From Acidobacteriota bacterium (GTDB taxonomy: Bacteria > Acidobacteriota > Terriglobia > Bryobacterales > UBA6623): DNA of 64,000 bases. Made by a program: the position numbers and the translations under genes. Each line of letters starts with the position of its first letter. Position 1 is the stretch's first letter. This document shows, piece after piece, positions 27,670-35,204 of the stretch. The notes under the pieces were generated by a model, which was not told the origin of the DNA, did no database searches, and saw only the letters and a list, made by a program, of their open reading frames with translations. The stretch lies in contig WGMB01000003.1 of NCBI GenBank assembly GCA_016125275.1, positions 1,091,896 through 1,155,895 on the forward strand, given 5' to 3'.

Positions 27670-27689
27670 GAGCGCCCCGGCAATGCCGG

Positions 27690-27992
27690 CTAGTTCGCGG
27701 AGGTCGCTCCGCGCTTTCCCTTTTTCGGCGCCTTCCGGCGAGGCCGGGCGCCGCCGCCTCGAACCCGCTGCGCAAGCGATTGCAACTCCGTGCGGGTTTC
27801 CTTCCGCAAATCCACCTTCGGCAGCCGCCGTCCCTCCGTCTCGAAGGTGCTCGCCGCCTGCGCAATCAAGCGGTGCTGCGGCGAATCCGCAGCCACTTCC
27901 AGCGCTTCGATCATCTGGTCGAGCCAACGCTTCTTCTCATGGAGCTCGACCAACAAACGCTCTACGCTTTCGCCACTCTGGAACACATGCAT
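27690..27992 (-). CDS. Small protein with helical core and basic tail, function unknown
   Basis: About 100 residues. The N-terminal two thirds look helical (VERLLVELHEKKRWLDQMIEALEVA, then HRLIAQAASTFETEGRR); the last 25 residues are strongly basic (RPRRKAPKKGKRGA), like nucleic-acid-binding tails. ATG 27992 has GGAG 7 bases upstream; an in-frame ATG at 28052 would add 20 residues. The gene and its upstream region (to about 28165) are less GC-rich than the surroundings. I do not recognise the family. It converges with ccmB and is divergent from proC. Confidence 0.55.
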   Translation of the reverse strand: MHVFQSGESVERLLVELHEKKRWLDQMIEALEVAADSPQHRLIAQAASTFETEGRRLPKVDLRKETRTELQSLAQRVRGGGARPRRKAPKKGKRGATSAN

Positions 27993-28151
27993 CCTTTTAC
28001 TCCTCAACATCCTGAACAACACCGCTCTGGGTTCGGCGGCTTGTTTCGTCATATTGCAAACGGACCGAACTACATTCTTCCACTACCGCGCAAGAAGGCA
28101 ACTAAAGATTTCGTAAACACTGTCGCGCGAATTGCCCCCAGCAGATGAGCT

Positions 28152-28157
28152 TACAAT
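28152..28157 (+). promoter_or_regulatory. -10-like TACAAT 7 bases before proC
   Basis: The hexamer ends 7 bases before ATG 28165. No Shine-Dalgarno is visible. Leaderless arrangement. Confidence 0.45.
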
Positions 28158-28164
28158 GACTGGA

Positions 28165-29004
28165 ATGCTTGGTGAACTTTCGGTGGCCGTGATCGGCGCC
28201 GGTAATTTGGGCGCAGCCCTGCTTTCGGGCCTGTCAGCCTTGGGCGACGCGGCTCCGGCGCGGCTCTTGGCCGCCGACGCCGACGCAGCCAAGATCGAGG
28301 CGATCGTGAGCCGGCATCCGTCGGTCGAGGGAGTCTCCAACCTGGCCGCCGCCGAGGCCGACGTCATCGTGTTGGCGGTCAAGCCGCATGTCGTCCAACC
28401 GGTTCTCGAGGAGATCGCTCCGACGGTCGGTCCCGAGCAACTGCTGATCTCTCTGGCCGCCGCGGTGCCCCTAGTGGTTCTGGAGGAGGCCTTTGAAGAA
28501 CCGCAGCCGATCATTCGGGTCATGCCGAACATCGCGATGACCGTCCACGCCGCGGCCTCCGGGCTCTGCCGGAACGAGGAGGCGACCGCCGAGCACCTGG
28601 AGTTGGCACGGGAGATCTTCGGCGCGGTGGGCGAGACGGTGGTCGTCGACGAAGGCCAGATGCATGCCGTCACCGGCCTTTCGGGCAGCGGCCCGGCCTA
28701 CGTTTTTACGCTGATCGAGGCGCTCGCCGCCGGAGGGGTCAAGAAGGGGCTGCCGCAGGCCGCTTCGCGATTGCTGGCGGCGCAGACTTTCTTGGGCGCG
28801 GCCAAACTGGTGCTCGAATCCGGCATCAGCCCGGCCGACCTGCGGGATCAGGTGACCACGCCCGGCGGCACGACCATCGCCGGCCTGCACGAGCTCGAGC
28901 GCGGCGGCGTCCGGTCGGCGCTCATGGACGCGGTCGAGGCGGCTTCCGACCGCTCGATGGAACTCGCCGAGATGCTCTACGGCGACGACGGCCACCGGCA
29001 CTAG
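28165..29004 (+). CDS. proC: Pyrroline-5-carboxylate reductase
   Basis: ProC makes L-proline from 1-pyrroline-5-carboxylate with NAD(P)H in the cytoplasm. The 279-residue protein shows the Rossmann motif VAVIGAGNLGAALLSGL, VIVLAVKPHVVQPVL, RVMPNIAMTVHAAASGL, the family signature SGPAYVFTLIEALAAGGVKKGL and VTTPGGTTIAGLHELERGGVRSALMDAV at the dimerisation domain. ATG 28165 is used because the TACAAT -10 element ends 7 bases upstream; an ATG at 28156 overlaps that element. Confidence 0.96.
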   Translation: MLGELSVAVIGAGNLGAALLSGLSALGDAAPARLLAADADAAKIEAIVSRHPSVEGVSNLAAAEADVIVLAVKPHVVQPVLEEIAPTVGPEQLLISLAAAVPLVVLEEAFEEPQPIIRVMPNIAMTVHAAASGLCRNEEATAEHLELAREIFGAVGETVVVDEGQMHAVTGLSGSGPAYVFTLIEALAAGGVKKGLPQAASRLLAAQTFLGAAKLVLESGISPADLRDQVTTPGGTTIAGLHELERGGVRSALMDAVEAASDRSMELAEMLYGDDGHRH

Positions 29005-29237
29005 CCGGCCGGAGCGCCGGCGCCGGCCTTCGCCAGGACGCCGTAGAAGTAGTAGCACGACAGCCAGATCGCCACGAGTGCGCCGGTATAGATGACGGCT
29101 TGCAGGAACTTGCCGTCCGTCGGCAGCCGGCCCAAAGGAACCTCGTCGGCCAGGCGTTGTCCGGCGACGTAAGCCACCAACAAGACTCCGGCGACGATCG
29201 GCGTCAGCACGGCCAAGTCGCCGAGCGTCGGCCCCAT
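29001..29237 (-). CDS. Small two-helix membrane protein, function unknown
   Basis: A 78-residue protein with two membrane helices (LAVLTPIVAGVLLVAYVAG and FLQAVIYTGALVAIWLSCYYFYGV) joined by a short loop containing DEVPLGRLPTDGKF. ATG 29237 follows directly after the YbjQ gene stop (29238), so it is translated from the same mRNA as the sigma/anti-sigma/YbjQ genes. Its stop overlaps that of convergent proC by 4 bases. No family recognised. Confidence 0.6.
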   Translation of the reverse strand: MGPTLGDLAVLTPIVAGVLLVAYVAGQRLADEVPLGRLPTDGKFLQAVIYTGALVAIWLSCYYFYGVLAKAGAGAPAG

Positions 29238-29573
29238 CTATTCCGCGCCCTCGGCCGGCTCGTCGAGCACGACGGCGGTGCCGTAGGCCAGAATCTCGGC
29301 CATGTTCGAGGCCACGTAGGCCGTGGAGAAGCGCACCTGGATCACGGCCGTCGCGCCCAGGCTCTCCGCGTCCTCGACCATGCGGTCCAGGGCGTGCTCG
29401 CGGCTCTCCGACAGCAGCTTGGTGTATTCATGCACCTCGCCGCCGATAAAGCCTTTGAGGCCGGCCAGAATGTCATGGCCGATATGCCTGGCGCGCACGG
29501 TGTTTCCGCGCACCATCCCAAGCGTCCGGACGATCTTGCGCCCGGCCACGCCGGCGTCAGTCACCACGATCAT
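29238..29573 (-). CDS. YbjQ/UPF0145-family protein
   Basis: A 111-residue protein of the heavy-metal-binding-like YbjQ family: GRKIVRTLGMVRGNTVRARHIGHDILAGLKGFIGGEV followed by ESREHALDRMVEDAESLGATAVIQVRF and an ending MAEILAYGTAVVL. Members form pentamers; their function is not firmly known. It overlaps the anti-sigma gene by 4 bases and precedes a small membrane protein, forming a four-gene unit started by the ECF sigma factor. Confidence 0.85.
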   Translation of the reverse strand: MIVVTDAGVAGRKIVRTLGMVRGNTVRARHIGHDILAGLKGFIGGEVHEYTKLLSESREHALDRMVEDAESLGATAVIQVRFSTAYVASNMAEILAYGTAVVLDEPAEGAE

Positions 29574-30007
29574 CGTTTGATTCCTCGATAGCGGTCATAC
29601 GGCAGCTCCAGCCACCGCTGCCGCGCCACCGAACCCAGCAACAAGGCGAAACCGATGCCGATCGCGCCCAGAATCAGCTTGACGTACAACGGCACGTCCG
29701 GCAGGGTCGCCAGACGCACCAGCACCAGCAGCAGCAACGTCACCACGCCGCCGGCCAACAAACCCCATCCGAGCCGCCGAGGGCCCTGCACCGACAGGCT
29801 CTGCTCCAGAGCGTCCAGCCGCTCGTCCGGCGGCGTGGGAAAGGCCAGCGAACGCGTCGCCATCTGCAGCGTCCGCAACTGCTCGAGCTGCCGACGCGCG
29901 TCCGGAGAGTTCTCCAGGTGGATTCGCACGCGTTGCGAATCCTGTTGCGTCAGCTCCCCGTCCAGATAGGCGGAGAGCATTTGGTCGAGCTGTTCGTTCT
30001 GCATCAC
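29570..30007 (-). CDS. Putative membrane anti-sigma factor lacking zinc cysteines
   Basis: A 145-residue protein with an N-terminal anti-sigma-type helical domain (QLDQMLSAYLDGELTQQDSQRVRIHLENSPDARRQLEQL) and two membrane helices (GWGLLAGGVVTLLLLVLV and LILGAIGIGFALLLG). Zinc anti-sigma domains carry HxxxCxxC; here the His is kept but both Cys positions are Ser/Ala, so it would be a zinc-free version. It overlaps the ECF sigma gene by 4 bases (ATGA), the usual layout for a sigma factor and its own inhibitor. Confidence 0.8.
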   Translation of the reverse strand: MMQNEQLDQMLSAYLDGELTQQDSQRVRIHLENSPDARRQLEQLRTLQMATRSLAFPTPPDERLDALEQSLSVQGPRRLGWGLLAGGVVTLLLLVLVRLATLPDVPLYVKLILGAIGIGFALLLGSVARQRWLELPYDRYRGIKR

Positions 30008-30543
30008 AGCAGCCTCCTCAGCTTGTGCCGCAGGATCTCCCGGGCGTCATGGATGCGCGAGTTGATCGCGGCGGCGGTGCTTCCGGTAATCTGCGCGATC
30101 TCCTTGTAGGCGAAGCCGTGCAGATCCCGCAGGACCAGCGCCTCCCGCAATTGCGGGTTGAGCTGGTTGATCGCTTGCCAGACCTGAGCCTGGAGCTCGC
30201 CTTGGACGGCCAGGGACTCCGGTCCGGCGGCCGACGAAGCGGTAACGGGCAATTCGGCGTCCTCCTCGCGGCGCGTGGCCTTCTTGCGGAGGAAGTCGAT
30301 CGCCTGATTGCGGGCGATGGCGTAGATCCAAGGCCCGAACGGCCGGCCGGCGTCGCGCGTGGACCAGTTGCGGTGAGCCTTCAGGAAGGCTTCCTGCGTC
30401 ACGTCCATCGCATCTTCCCGATTGCCCACCAATTGCAGCGCGAAATGGAAGACGCGAACTCGGTATTCCTTGAAATACGAGTCGAACTCGGTCTCGCGGG
30501 CCTGGGGCGCGACCGGTGCTCCAACCTGGCTCAGCACCGACAT
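30004..30543 (-). CDS. ECF-family RNA polymerase sigma factor
   Basis: A 179-residue sigma factor. Region 2 is FDSYFKEYRVRVFHFALQLVGNREDAMDVTQEAFLKAHRNW with FGPWIYAIARNQAIDFLRKK; region 4 is LNPQLREALVLRDLHGFAYKEIAQITGSTAAAINSRIHDARE, a clear helix-turn-helix that reads the -35 element. It directs transcription in response to a signal passed by the overlapping anti-sigma gene. The stress or target genes are not evident from the window. ATG 30543. Confidence 0.93.
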   Translation of the reverse strand: MSVLSQVGAPVAPQARETEFDSYFKEYRVRVFHFALQLVGNREDAMDVTQEAFLKAHRNWSTRDAGRPFGPWIYAIARNQAIDFLRKKATRREEDAELPVTASSAAGPESLAVQGELQAQVWQAINQLNPQLREALVLRDLHGFAYKEIAQITGSTAAAINSRIHDAREILRHKLRRLL

Positions 30544-30598
30544 AGATTCTCATATCTCACTACGAGACGCTTGCCGGGTTTCTTGCCGGTTCCGTGCG

Positions 30599-30643
30599 AA
30601 AAAAGCGATCGGGGGCGGTCCCTGTCTGGGAGCCGCCCCCGAT
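30599..30643 (-). terminator. Strong intrinsic terminator after the M48 protease gene
   Basis: Minus-strand ATCGGGGGCGG (30643-30633) pairs perfectly with CCGCCCCCGAT (30618-30608), with an inner TCCC/GGGA pairing, then GCTTTTTT (30606-30599). It ends the transcript of the upstream M48 gene (stop 30670). Confidence 0.85.
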
Positions 30644-30669
30644 TCGGTCACTGCGTCCGAGCTTGGCGC

Positions 30670-31707
30670 TCAGTCCTCGTCGGAGAGCTGACGCCGCTTG
30701 AGCGTCGGACGATCGTCTTCTTCCGAGCCCTGGTCGCCGCCGGACTCGGCCGGGTCGATCTTGTCGCTCGGCGAGCGCCGCAGGGTCGGCCGGTTCGGAT
30801 CCTCGTCATCGCGCTTGGTGCGATTGGTCATCTTGATCAAGCGTTGGCGCACGTCCTGAAACTCATTGGTCGTCACCAAGTATTCAGGCTTGGCCGGCAG
30901 GATCGTGCCCATCTCCTTCTGAATGTCCTCGATGCGCTTCTCGGTCGGCGGATGCGAGCTGAACACCTTGGCCACCGCGCCCGGCTTGCGCTTCTGCTGC
31001 GCTTGGATGCGCTCAAAGAAGGTCACCATGGACGTCGGGTCGTAGCCGCTGGCGTAGAGGTATTGCAGGCCCAGGAAGTCCGCTTCCTTCTCGTAGTTGC
31101 GCGAAAACTTCAAGAACGTCATCGGGATCGCCAGATTTGCGGCCTGGTAGATGCCGTAGCCGAGCCAGCCGCCCGGTAGGAAGATCGCCATAGGGATGCT
31201 GGCCAAGTTCGCAATTTGCCCCTTGGTGGCCTGCCGCGTACCATGGCGCGCGGTCACGTGCGCGATCTCGTGCGCCATCACGCCGGCCAGCTCGGATTCG
31301 CTTTCGGCCAGCTTGATCAGCCCGGAGTTGACGAAGAAGAAGCCGCCGGGGAGGGCGAAGGCGTTGACCTCCTCGCTATCGACGACCTTGATCGTGAAGG
31401 GAACCTGCGCGTCCGAGTTCCGCACGATGTTCTGGCCGACCCGGTTGACGTACTCCGAGATCACCGGATCGTCGATGATCTTCGACGTCCTCTCGACCTC
31501 CATCGCCATTTGCTTGCCCAAGGCGATCTCCTTCTGGATGGAGTAGAAGTTCACCTTGCCGTCGACATCGCGTTCGCCGATCTTCTCGACGTTTTCTTTG
31601 TCGTTCTTCGGGTCCCGGGTCTGCTCGACCACCGGGGGGCCCGCCACAGCGGACGCCGTCATCACCAGGACGACGGCCAACGAGAAAACCTTATGGAATG
31701 CGCGCAT
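30670..31707 (-). CDS. Secreted M48-family metalloprotease
   Basis: A 345-residue zinc protease of the periplasmic BepA/LoiP type. Signal peptide MRAFHKVFSLAVVLVMTASAVAG, then SIQKEIALGKQMAMEVE, VNAFALPGGFFFVNSGLI, the zinc motif HEIAH (His146, Glu147, His150) and the third ligand in NYEKEADFLGLQYL. HPPTEKRIEDIQKEM is a family hallmark. The C-terminal 60 residues are a polar Arg/Asp-rich tail (RPTLRRSPSDK and RPTLKRRQLSDED). Likely does quality control of outer-membrane or periplasmic proteins. ATG 31707 has AGGAG 6 bases upstream. Confidence 0.92.
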   Translation of the reverse strand: MRAFHKVFSLAVVLVMTASAVAGPPVVEQTRDPKNDKENVEKIGERDVDGKVNFYSIQKEIALGKQMAMEVERTSKIIDDPVISEYVNRVGQNIVRNSDAQVPFTIKVVDSEEVNAFALPGGFFFVNSGLIKLAESESELAGVMAHEIAHVTARHGTRQATKGQIANLASIPMAIFLPGGWLGYGIYQAANLAIPMTFLKFSRNYEKEADFLGLQYLYASGYDPTSMVTFFERIQAQQKRKPGAVAKVFSSHPPTEKRIEDIQKEMGTILPAKPEYLVTTNEFQDVRQRLIKMTNRTKRDDEDPNRPTLRRSPSDKIDPAESGGDQGSEEDDRPTLKRRQLSDED

Positions 31708-31862
31708 TTGCAACTCCTGGGAGGCCGGCTCCGGGCCGCCTTCCACGTTGTTAGATGCGCCTCCCCGCAGCATCGTTTCGCCGGCTCCGCCCGGCCGGAA
31801 GACCTTACCAGGACTTAACAACTCATGCCCGCCCTCGCCGCGCTCCTTATACTGAGAGGACA

Positions 31863-32777
31863 ATGGCGCGACCGATGGATGTCTACGAAGAGCTGGTGGC
31901 AGTGCGCCGCAACGGCGAGAAGGCCGCCCTCTGCACCATCGTGGAGGTCCAGGGATCAATCCCGAGCTTCCAGTCCGCCAAGATGCTCATCAAGCAGGAC
32001 GGGTCGATGGTCGGAACCATCGGCGGCGGCTGCACCGAGGCGGAGGTTTGGAACGCCGCCCGCGAGGTGATCGAAACCGAACATCCGCGGATGCTCAGCT
32101 TCAACCTCGGCCAGGAGGCGGCCTACGACAACGGCCTCATCTGCGGTGGTCAGCTCAACGTGTACGTCGAACCCGTGCTCCCCATCCCCACGGCCTACAT
32201 CTTCGGCGGCGGCCACATCTCCAAGAGCCTGTCGAAGGTCGCCACGCTCGCCGGCTTCCGTACCGTCGTCATCGACGACCGTGAGCAGTACGCCAACGCC
32301 GAACGCTTTCCCGAGGCGGTCGAGGTCTTCGCCGACGACTACGAGAAGGTCTTCCCGCAACTCCCGGTCAATGACGCCGCTTACGTGATCATCGTCACCC
32401 GCGGCCATCGGGACGACATGCGCGTGCTGCGCTGGGCGGCCGAGACCTCTGCGCGCTACATCGCCATGATCGGCAGCAAGCGCAAGACCATCGAAGTCTG
32501 CAAGCAGTTGCTCGCCGACGGCGTGGGGCTGGAGAGTCTGGAGCGCGTGCACGCCCCCATGGGTTTTGACATCGGCGCGGTCACTCCGGAGGAGATCGCC
32601 GTGGCCGTCGTCGCTGAGATGATTCAGCGCCGGCGCAACCCGCAGGCCGACTGGAGTCCCTTGTCCAAGTCGATCTTCGCCGAAGGCACGCCCAAGGCGT
32701 TGCAGATTCGGGCCGCCGAGCGTTCGCCGGAACCCTCGGAAGCGCCGGCGCCGGTCCAGGCGCCGAGCAATTCGTGA
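31863..32777 (+). CDS. XdhC/CoxF-family molybdoenzyme maturation protein
   Basis: XdhC-type proteins bind and deliver sulfurated molybdenum cofactor to xanthine dehydrogenase-family enzymes. The 304-residue protein shows the XdhC_CoxI part (CTIVEVQGSIPSFQSAKMLI; MVGTIGGGCTEAEVW) and a C-terminal Rossmann-like XdhC_C domain (TAYIFGGGHISKSLSKVATLAGFRTVVIDD; YVIIVTRGHRDDMRVLRWA; YIAMIGSKRK; PMGFDIGAVTPEEIAVAVVAEMI). Start ATG 31863 lies 9 bases after TATACT. It overlaps the next gene, a MocA-like nucleotidyltransferase, so both form a molybdenum cofactor unit. No molybdoenzyme structural gene lies in the window. Confidence 0.9.
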   Translation: MARPMDVYEELVAVRRNGEKAALCTIVEVQGSIPSFQSAKMLIKQDGSMVGTIGGGCTEAEVWNAAREVIETEHPRMLSFNLGQEAAYDNGLICGGQLNVYVEPVLPIPTAYIFGGGHISKSLSKVATLAGFRTVVIDDREQYANAERFPEAVEVFADDYEKVFPQLPVNDAAYVIIVTRGHRDDMRVLRWAAETSARYIAMIGSKRKTIEVCKQLLADGVGLESLERVHAPMGFDIGAVTPEEIAVAVVAEMIQRRRNPQADWSPLSKSIFAEGTPKALQIRAAERSPEPSEAPAPVQAPSNS

Positions 32778-33382
32778 AGCCCGCCGGGGTGATCCTGGCC
32801 GCGGGCCTGTCCAGCCGTATGGGCTCCCCCAAGGCGCTCTTGCCTTTGGGCGCGACGACCTTTCTAGGCAGCCTCATTGACGCCTTCACGGCTGTGCTGC
32901 CCCAAACCACGGTCGTACTGGGCAGCCGGGCGGAGGAGATCCAAGCGACCATCGTTCCCCGGCCCGGGCTCCGCATCGTCGTCAACCCGGACTATGAGCA
33001 GGGCATGCTGACGTCCCTGCAGACGGGACTGCGGACGATCCCTGTGGGCGCGCCGGCGGTCTTCACGTTGGTCGACCACCCGGGCCTGCGGCCTGCCAGC
33101 CTCACCGCCTTGGTGGAGGCTTTCGAGCAACAGAGCCCGCTGGTGCTGATCGCCCGCTACCGGGGCGAGCGCGGCCACCCCGTCCTGCTGGACCCCGCCG
33201 TGGCGGCCGAGATCCTGGCCTTGCCGCCGGACGCCAGCGCCAAGACCGTCGTCCGCTCCCACCGGCCCGAGACCGTCTTCGTCGATCTCGACGACCCCGC
33301 CGTTACGCTCGACATCGATCGCCCGGAAGACTACGAACGGCTATCGGCGCGGCTCGGCTCCGAGCAGGCCGACAGGCGCTAG
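32774..33382 (+). CDS. Molybdenum cofactor nucleotidyltransferase (MocA/MobA-like)
   Basis: A 202-residue NTP transferase: GVILAAGLSSRMGSPKALLPLG is the nucleotide-binding loop, VVVNPDYEQG-type motif appears as RIVVNPDYEQGMLTSLQTGL, and FTLVDHPGLRPASL holds the metal-binding Asp. ARYRGERGHPVLLD and VDLDDPAVTLDIDRPEDYERL complete the family pattern. Such enzymes attach CMP or GMP to molybdopterin. Next to XdhC the CMP-forming MocA role is favoured. GTG 32774 overlaps the XdhC stop (GTGA). Its stop overlaps that of convergent fliN. Confidence 0.88.
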   Translation: MKPAGVILAAGLSSRMGSPKALLPLGATTFLGSLIDAFTAVLPQTTVVLGSRAEEIQATIVPRPGLRIVVNPDYEQGMLTSLQTGLRTIPVGAPAVFTLVDHPGLRPASLTALVEAFEQQSPLVLIARYRGERGHPVLLDPAVAAEILALPPDASAKTVVRSHRPETVFVDLDDPAVTLDIDRPEDYERLSARLGSEQADRR

Positions 33383-34227
33383 AAGAAGCTCTTCACCCGG
33401 TCCCGCGGGCTGGCGATCTCCGTAATGCGCACGCCGTAGTTGCCATCGACGACCACGACCTCGCCGCGGGCGATCACGCTATTGTTGACCAGCAGCTCCA
33501 CCGGGTCCGAAATCGCCCGGTTCAGCTCGACGATCGAACCGGAGGAGAGCTTCAGCGTGTCTTCGAGCGACATCGTCGTGTGCCCGAAGCTGACGGCCAG
33601 GTCGAGCTCGAGGTCCTTGAGCAGTTGCAGGCTCGAGCCGGCGTCCCCGGTCTCGCGCGACACAACCGGAGCCGCCGGGGGAGGCGCGGGTTCGCTCAAC
33701 TTGGGCGTCGATTCCAGCGCCCCGGCCGCAGCGGCGGCGTTCAACGCCACGGCCACGCGGTGCGTTCCGCCTCGCGAATCCTGGAAGACCAGATCGACGG
33801 CGGGCCAGTCGGCCCCTGGGGCCTGGGACGCCTCACTCGGACCGAAGTGAGTCGGGCGCCCGAAATGGCCGGTCAGGGCCGCCGCCGCGCCGGAGGAGGC
33901 CTGGTTGAGGAACTCCCTCCAGGTCTCCACGGCCGCGGCTTGATCGTCGGCGCCCGCGTCCCCGGCGACCAGGGCCCATAGCGCCGATAACGTCGCCCCG
34001 CCGGCTCCCAGCCTGCACTCCGCGCCCGGCGCGATGTCGAGATCCTGGCGGAACCACTGCGGCCGTTCCCAGGACGTCCACTGCTGGCGCTGGGGCGCTT
34101 GGACCGAGACGTCGAAAGACGCACCCGCGCCTTCGATGTCGAAGGTGCGCAGCACGCTCTGCATCGACTGCGCCCAGGCCTTGAGCAGCCAGTGGCTCTC
34201 GATCTTTTCCTGCCAGTTCGCGCTCAT
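33379..34227 (-). CDS. fliN: Flagellar motor switch protein FliN with long N-terminal extension
   Basis: FliN forms the lower C-ring of the flagellar switch. The SpoA/FliN domain is at the C-terminus (about residues 200-282): LKDLELDLAVSFGHTTMSLEDTLKLSSGSIVELNRAISDPVELLVNNSVIARGEVVVVDGNYGVRITEI. Ordinary FliN is about 100-140 residues; here some 195 extra residues precede it, with no CheC motif that I can see, so it is not clearly a FliY phosphatase. A Pro-rich linker (SEPAPPPAAPVVS) separates the two parts. ATG overlaps the fliM stop as ATGA. Confidence 0.9.
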   Translation of the reverse strand: MSANWQEKIESHWLLKAWAQSMQSVLRTFDIEGAGASFDVSVQAPQRQQWTSWERPQWFRQDLDIAPGAECRLGAGGATLSALWALVAGDAGADDQAAAVETWREFLNQASSGAAAALTGHFGRPTHFGPSEASQAPGADWPAVDLVFQDSRGGTHRVAVALNAAAAAGALESTPKLSEPAPPPAAPVVSRETGDAGSSLQLLKDLELDLAVSFGHTTMSLEDTLKLSSGSIVELNRAISDPVELLVNNSVIARGEVVVVDGNYGVRITEIASPRDRVKSFF

Positions 34228-35192
34228 GCTGTTCCCGCCCGCGGCGCGTCCGGCCAGGACATCTCCACGGCGCGGCGCCCTCCAACGGAGACGATCTCAC
34301 CGCGGAACTTGGGAATCCCGTTGACCATGACGTTCGCCGGCTTGGCGATCGGCGCCTCCAGCGAGACCACGTCGCCCACCTGTAACGCCATCAGGTCTTC
34401 CAGTCGAATGCTCGTGCTCGGGGCGCGGACGTCCAGCGTCAGCGGCACCTTGCGGATCAACGTGTGGATCTTCTTGCGCTCCCGCCCACTGGCGCCCCGG
34501 CGGCGCATGGACCATTGCTGCTCGAAGCGCTGGCCCATCATCTTCACCAGGATCGACGGGATGCCGAAGTTCATCATTCCGCGCGCTTCGCCCAGGGTGA
34601 TCTCGAAGCCGATCGCCACGATCGCTTCGTTGGCCGATAGGATCTGCATCAACTGCGGCTGGGTCTCGATCGCCTCGGCCTTGAACTCGATCTCGGCCAC
34701 CGGCGCCCAGGTCTCCCGCAGGTCGTGCAACACCACCCGCAGAAGGCCCTCGGCGATGCTCTGCTCGATCTCGGTGAGCTCTCGCGCGTCGGTCCCCGAC
34801 AGGGAGCCGGAACCGCCCAGCAAAATGTCGATCATCGGGACCACCAGCGACGGGTTGAGCTCGAGCACGGCGTTGCCGTCCAGCGGCTGCATGCTGATGC
34901 TCGAGATGCAGGTCGGCGTCGGCAGGTACTGCAGGAACTCGCCGAAGGAGAGCTGCTCCACCGAGACCAGGCTGGCCGTCACGTAGGCTCGCAAGTAAGC
35001 GCCCAGCGAGGACGCCAGGTTGCGAGCCAGAAAGTCGTGCATCAGGTGGATGGCGCGCAGTTGCTCTTTCGGAATCCGATCCGGACGCCGAAAGTCATAA
35101 GCGATCGCCGGCGGGCCGCCGCGCCCGGCGTCTCCGCCTCCGCCGGAGTGTTCACGAAAGAGGCGATCGATTTCGTCTTGTGAGAGTTGCGT
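34224..35192 (-). CDS. fliM: Flagellar motor switch protein FliM (ACG start proposed)
   Basis: FliM links CheY-P binding to motor rotation. The first in-frame ATG is at 35042, but the frame continues upstream with QLSQDEIDRLFREHS, the conserved CheY-P-binding helix of FliM, then a Gly-rich linker and YDFRRPDRIPKEQLRAIHLMHDFLARNL. The open frame begins after a TGA at 35198-35196, and no ATG, GTG or TTG exists; ACG at 35192-35190 is 6 bases after GGAGG, inside a near-perfect AGGAGGTGAT. From ACG the product is 322 residues, a normal FliM length. The middle domain (LEGLLRVVLHDL-like ...) and C-terminal SpoA domain (VPLTLDVRAPSTSIRLEDLMALQVGD) are intact. The ACG lies 3 bases after the fliA stop. 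Confidence 0.9.
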   Translation of the reverse strand, partial: TQLSQDEIDRLFREHSGGGGDAGRGGPPAIAYDFRRPDRIPKEQLRAIHLMHDFLARNLASSLGAYLRAYVTASLVSVEQLSFGEFLQYLPTPTCISSISMQPLDGNAVLELNPSLVVPMIDILLGGSGSLSGTDARELTEIEQSIAEGLLRVVLHDLRETWAPVAEIEFKAEAIETQPQLMQILSANEAIVAIGFEITLGEARGMMNFGIPSILVKMMGQRFEQQWSMRRRGASGRERKKIHTLIRKVPLTLDVRAPSTSIRLEDLMALQVGDVVSLEAPIAKPANVMVNGIPKFRGEIVSVGGRRAVEMSWPDAPRAGTA

Positions 35193-35194
35193 AA

Positions 35195-35204
35195 ATCACC
35201 TCCT
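35195..35204 (-). promoter_or_regulatory. Near-perfect Shine-Dalgarno AGGAGGTGAT before the fliM ACG
   Basis: The minus-strand AGGAGGTGAT matches the complement of the 16S rRNA 3' end over ten bases and spans the fliA stop codon. It supports translation starting at ACG 35192. Confidence 0.75.
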
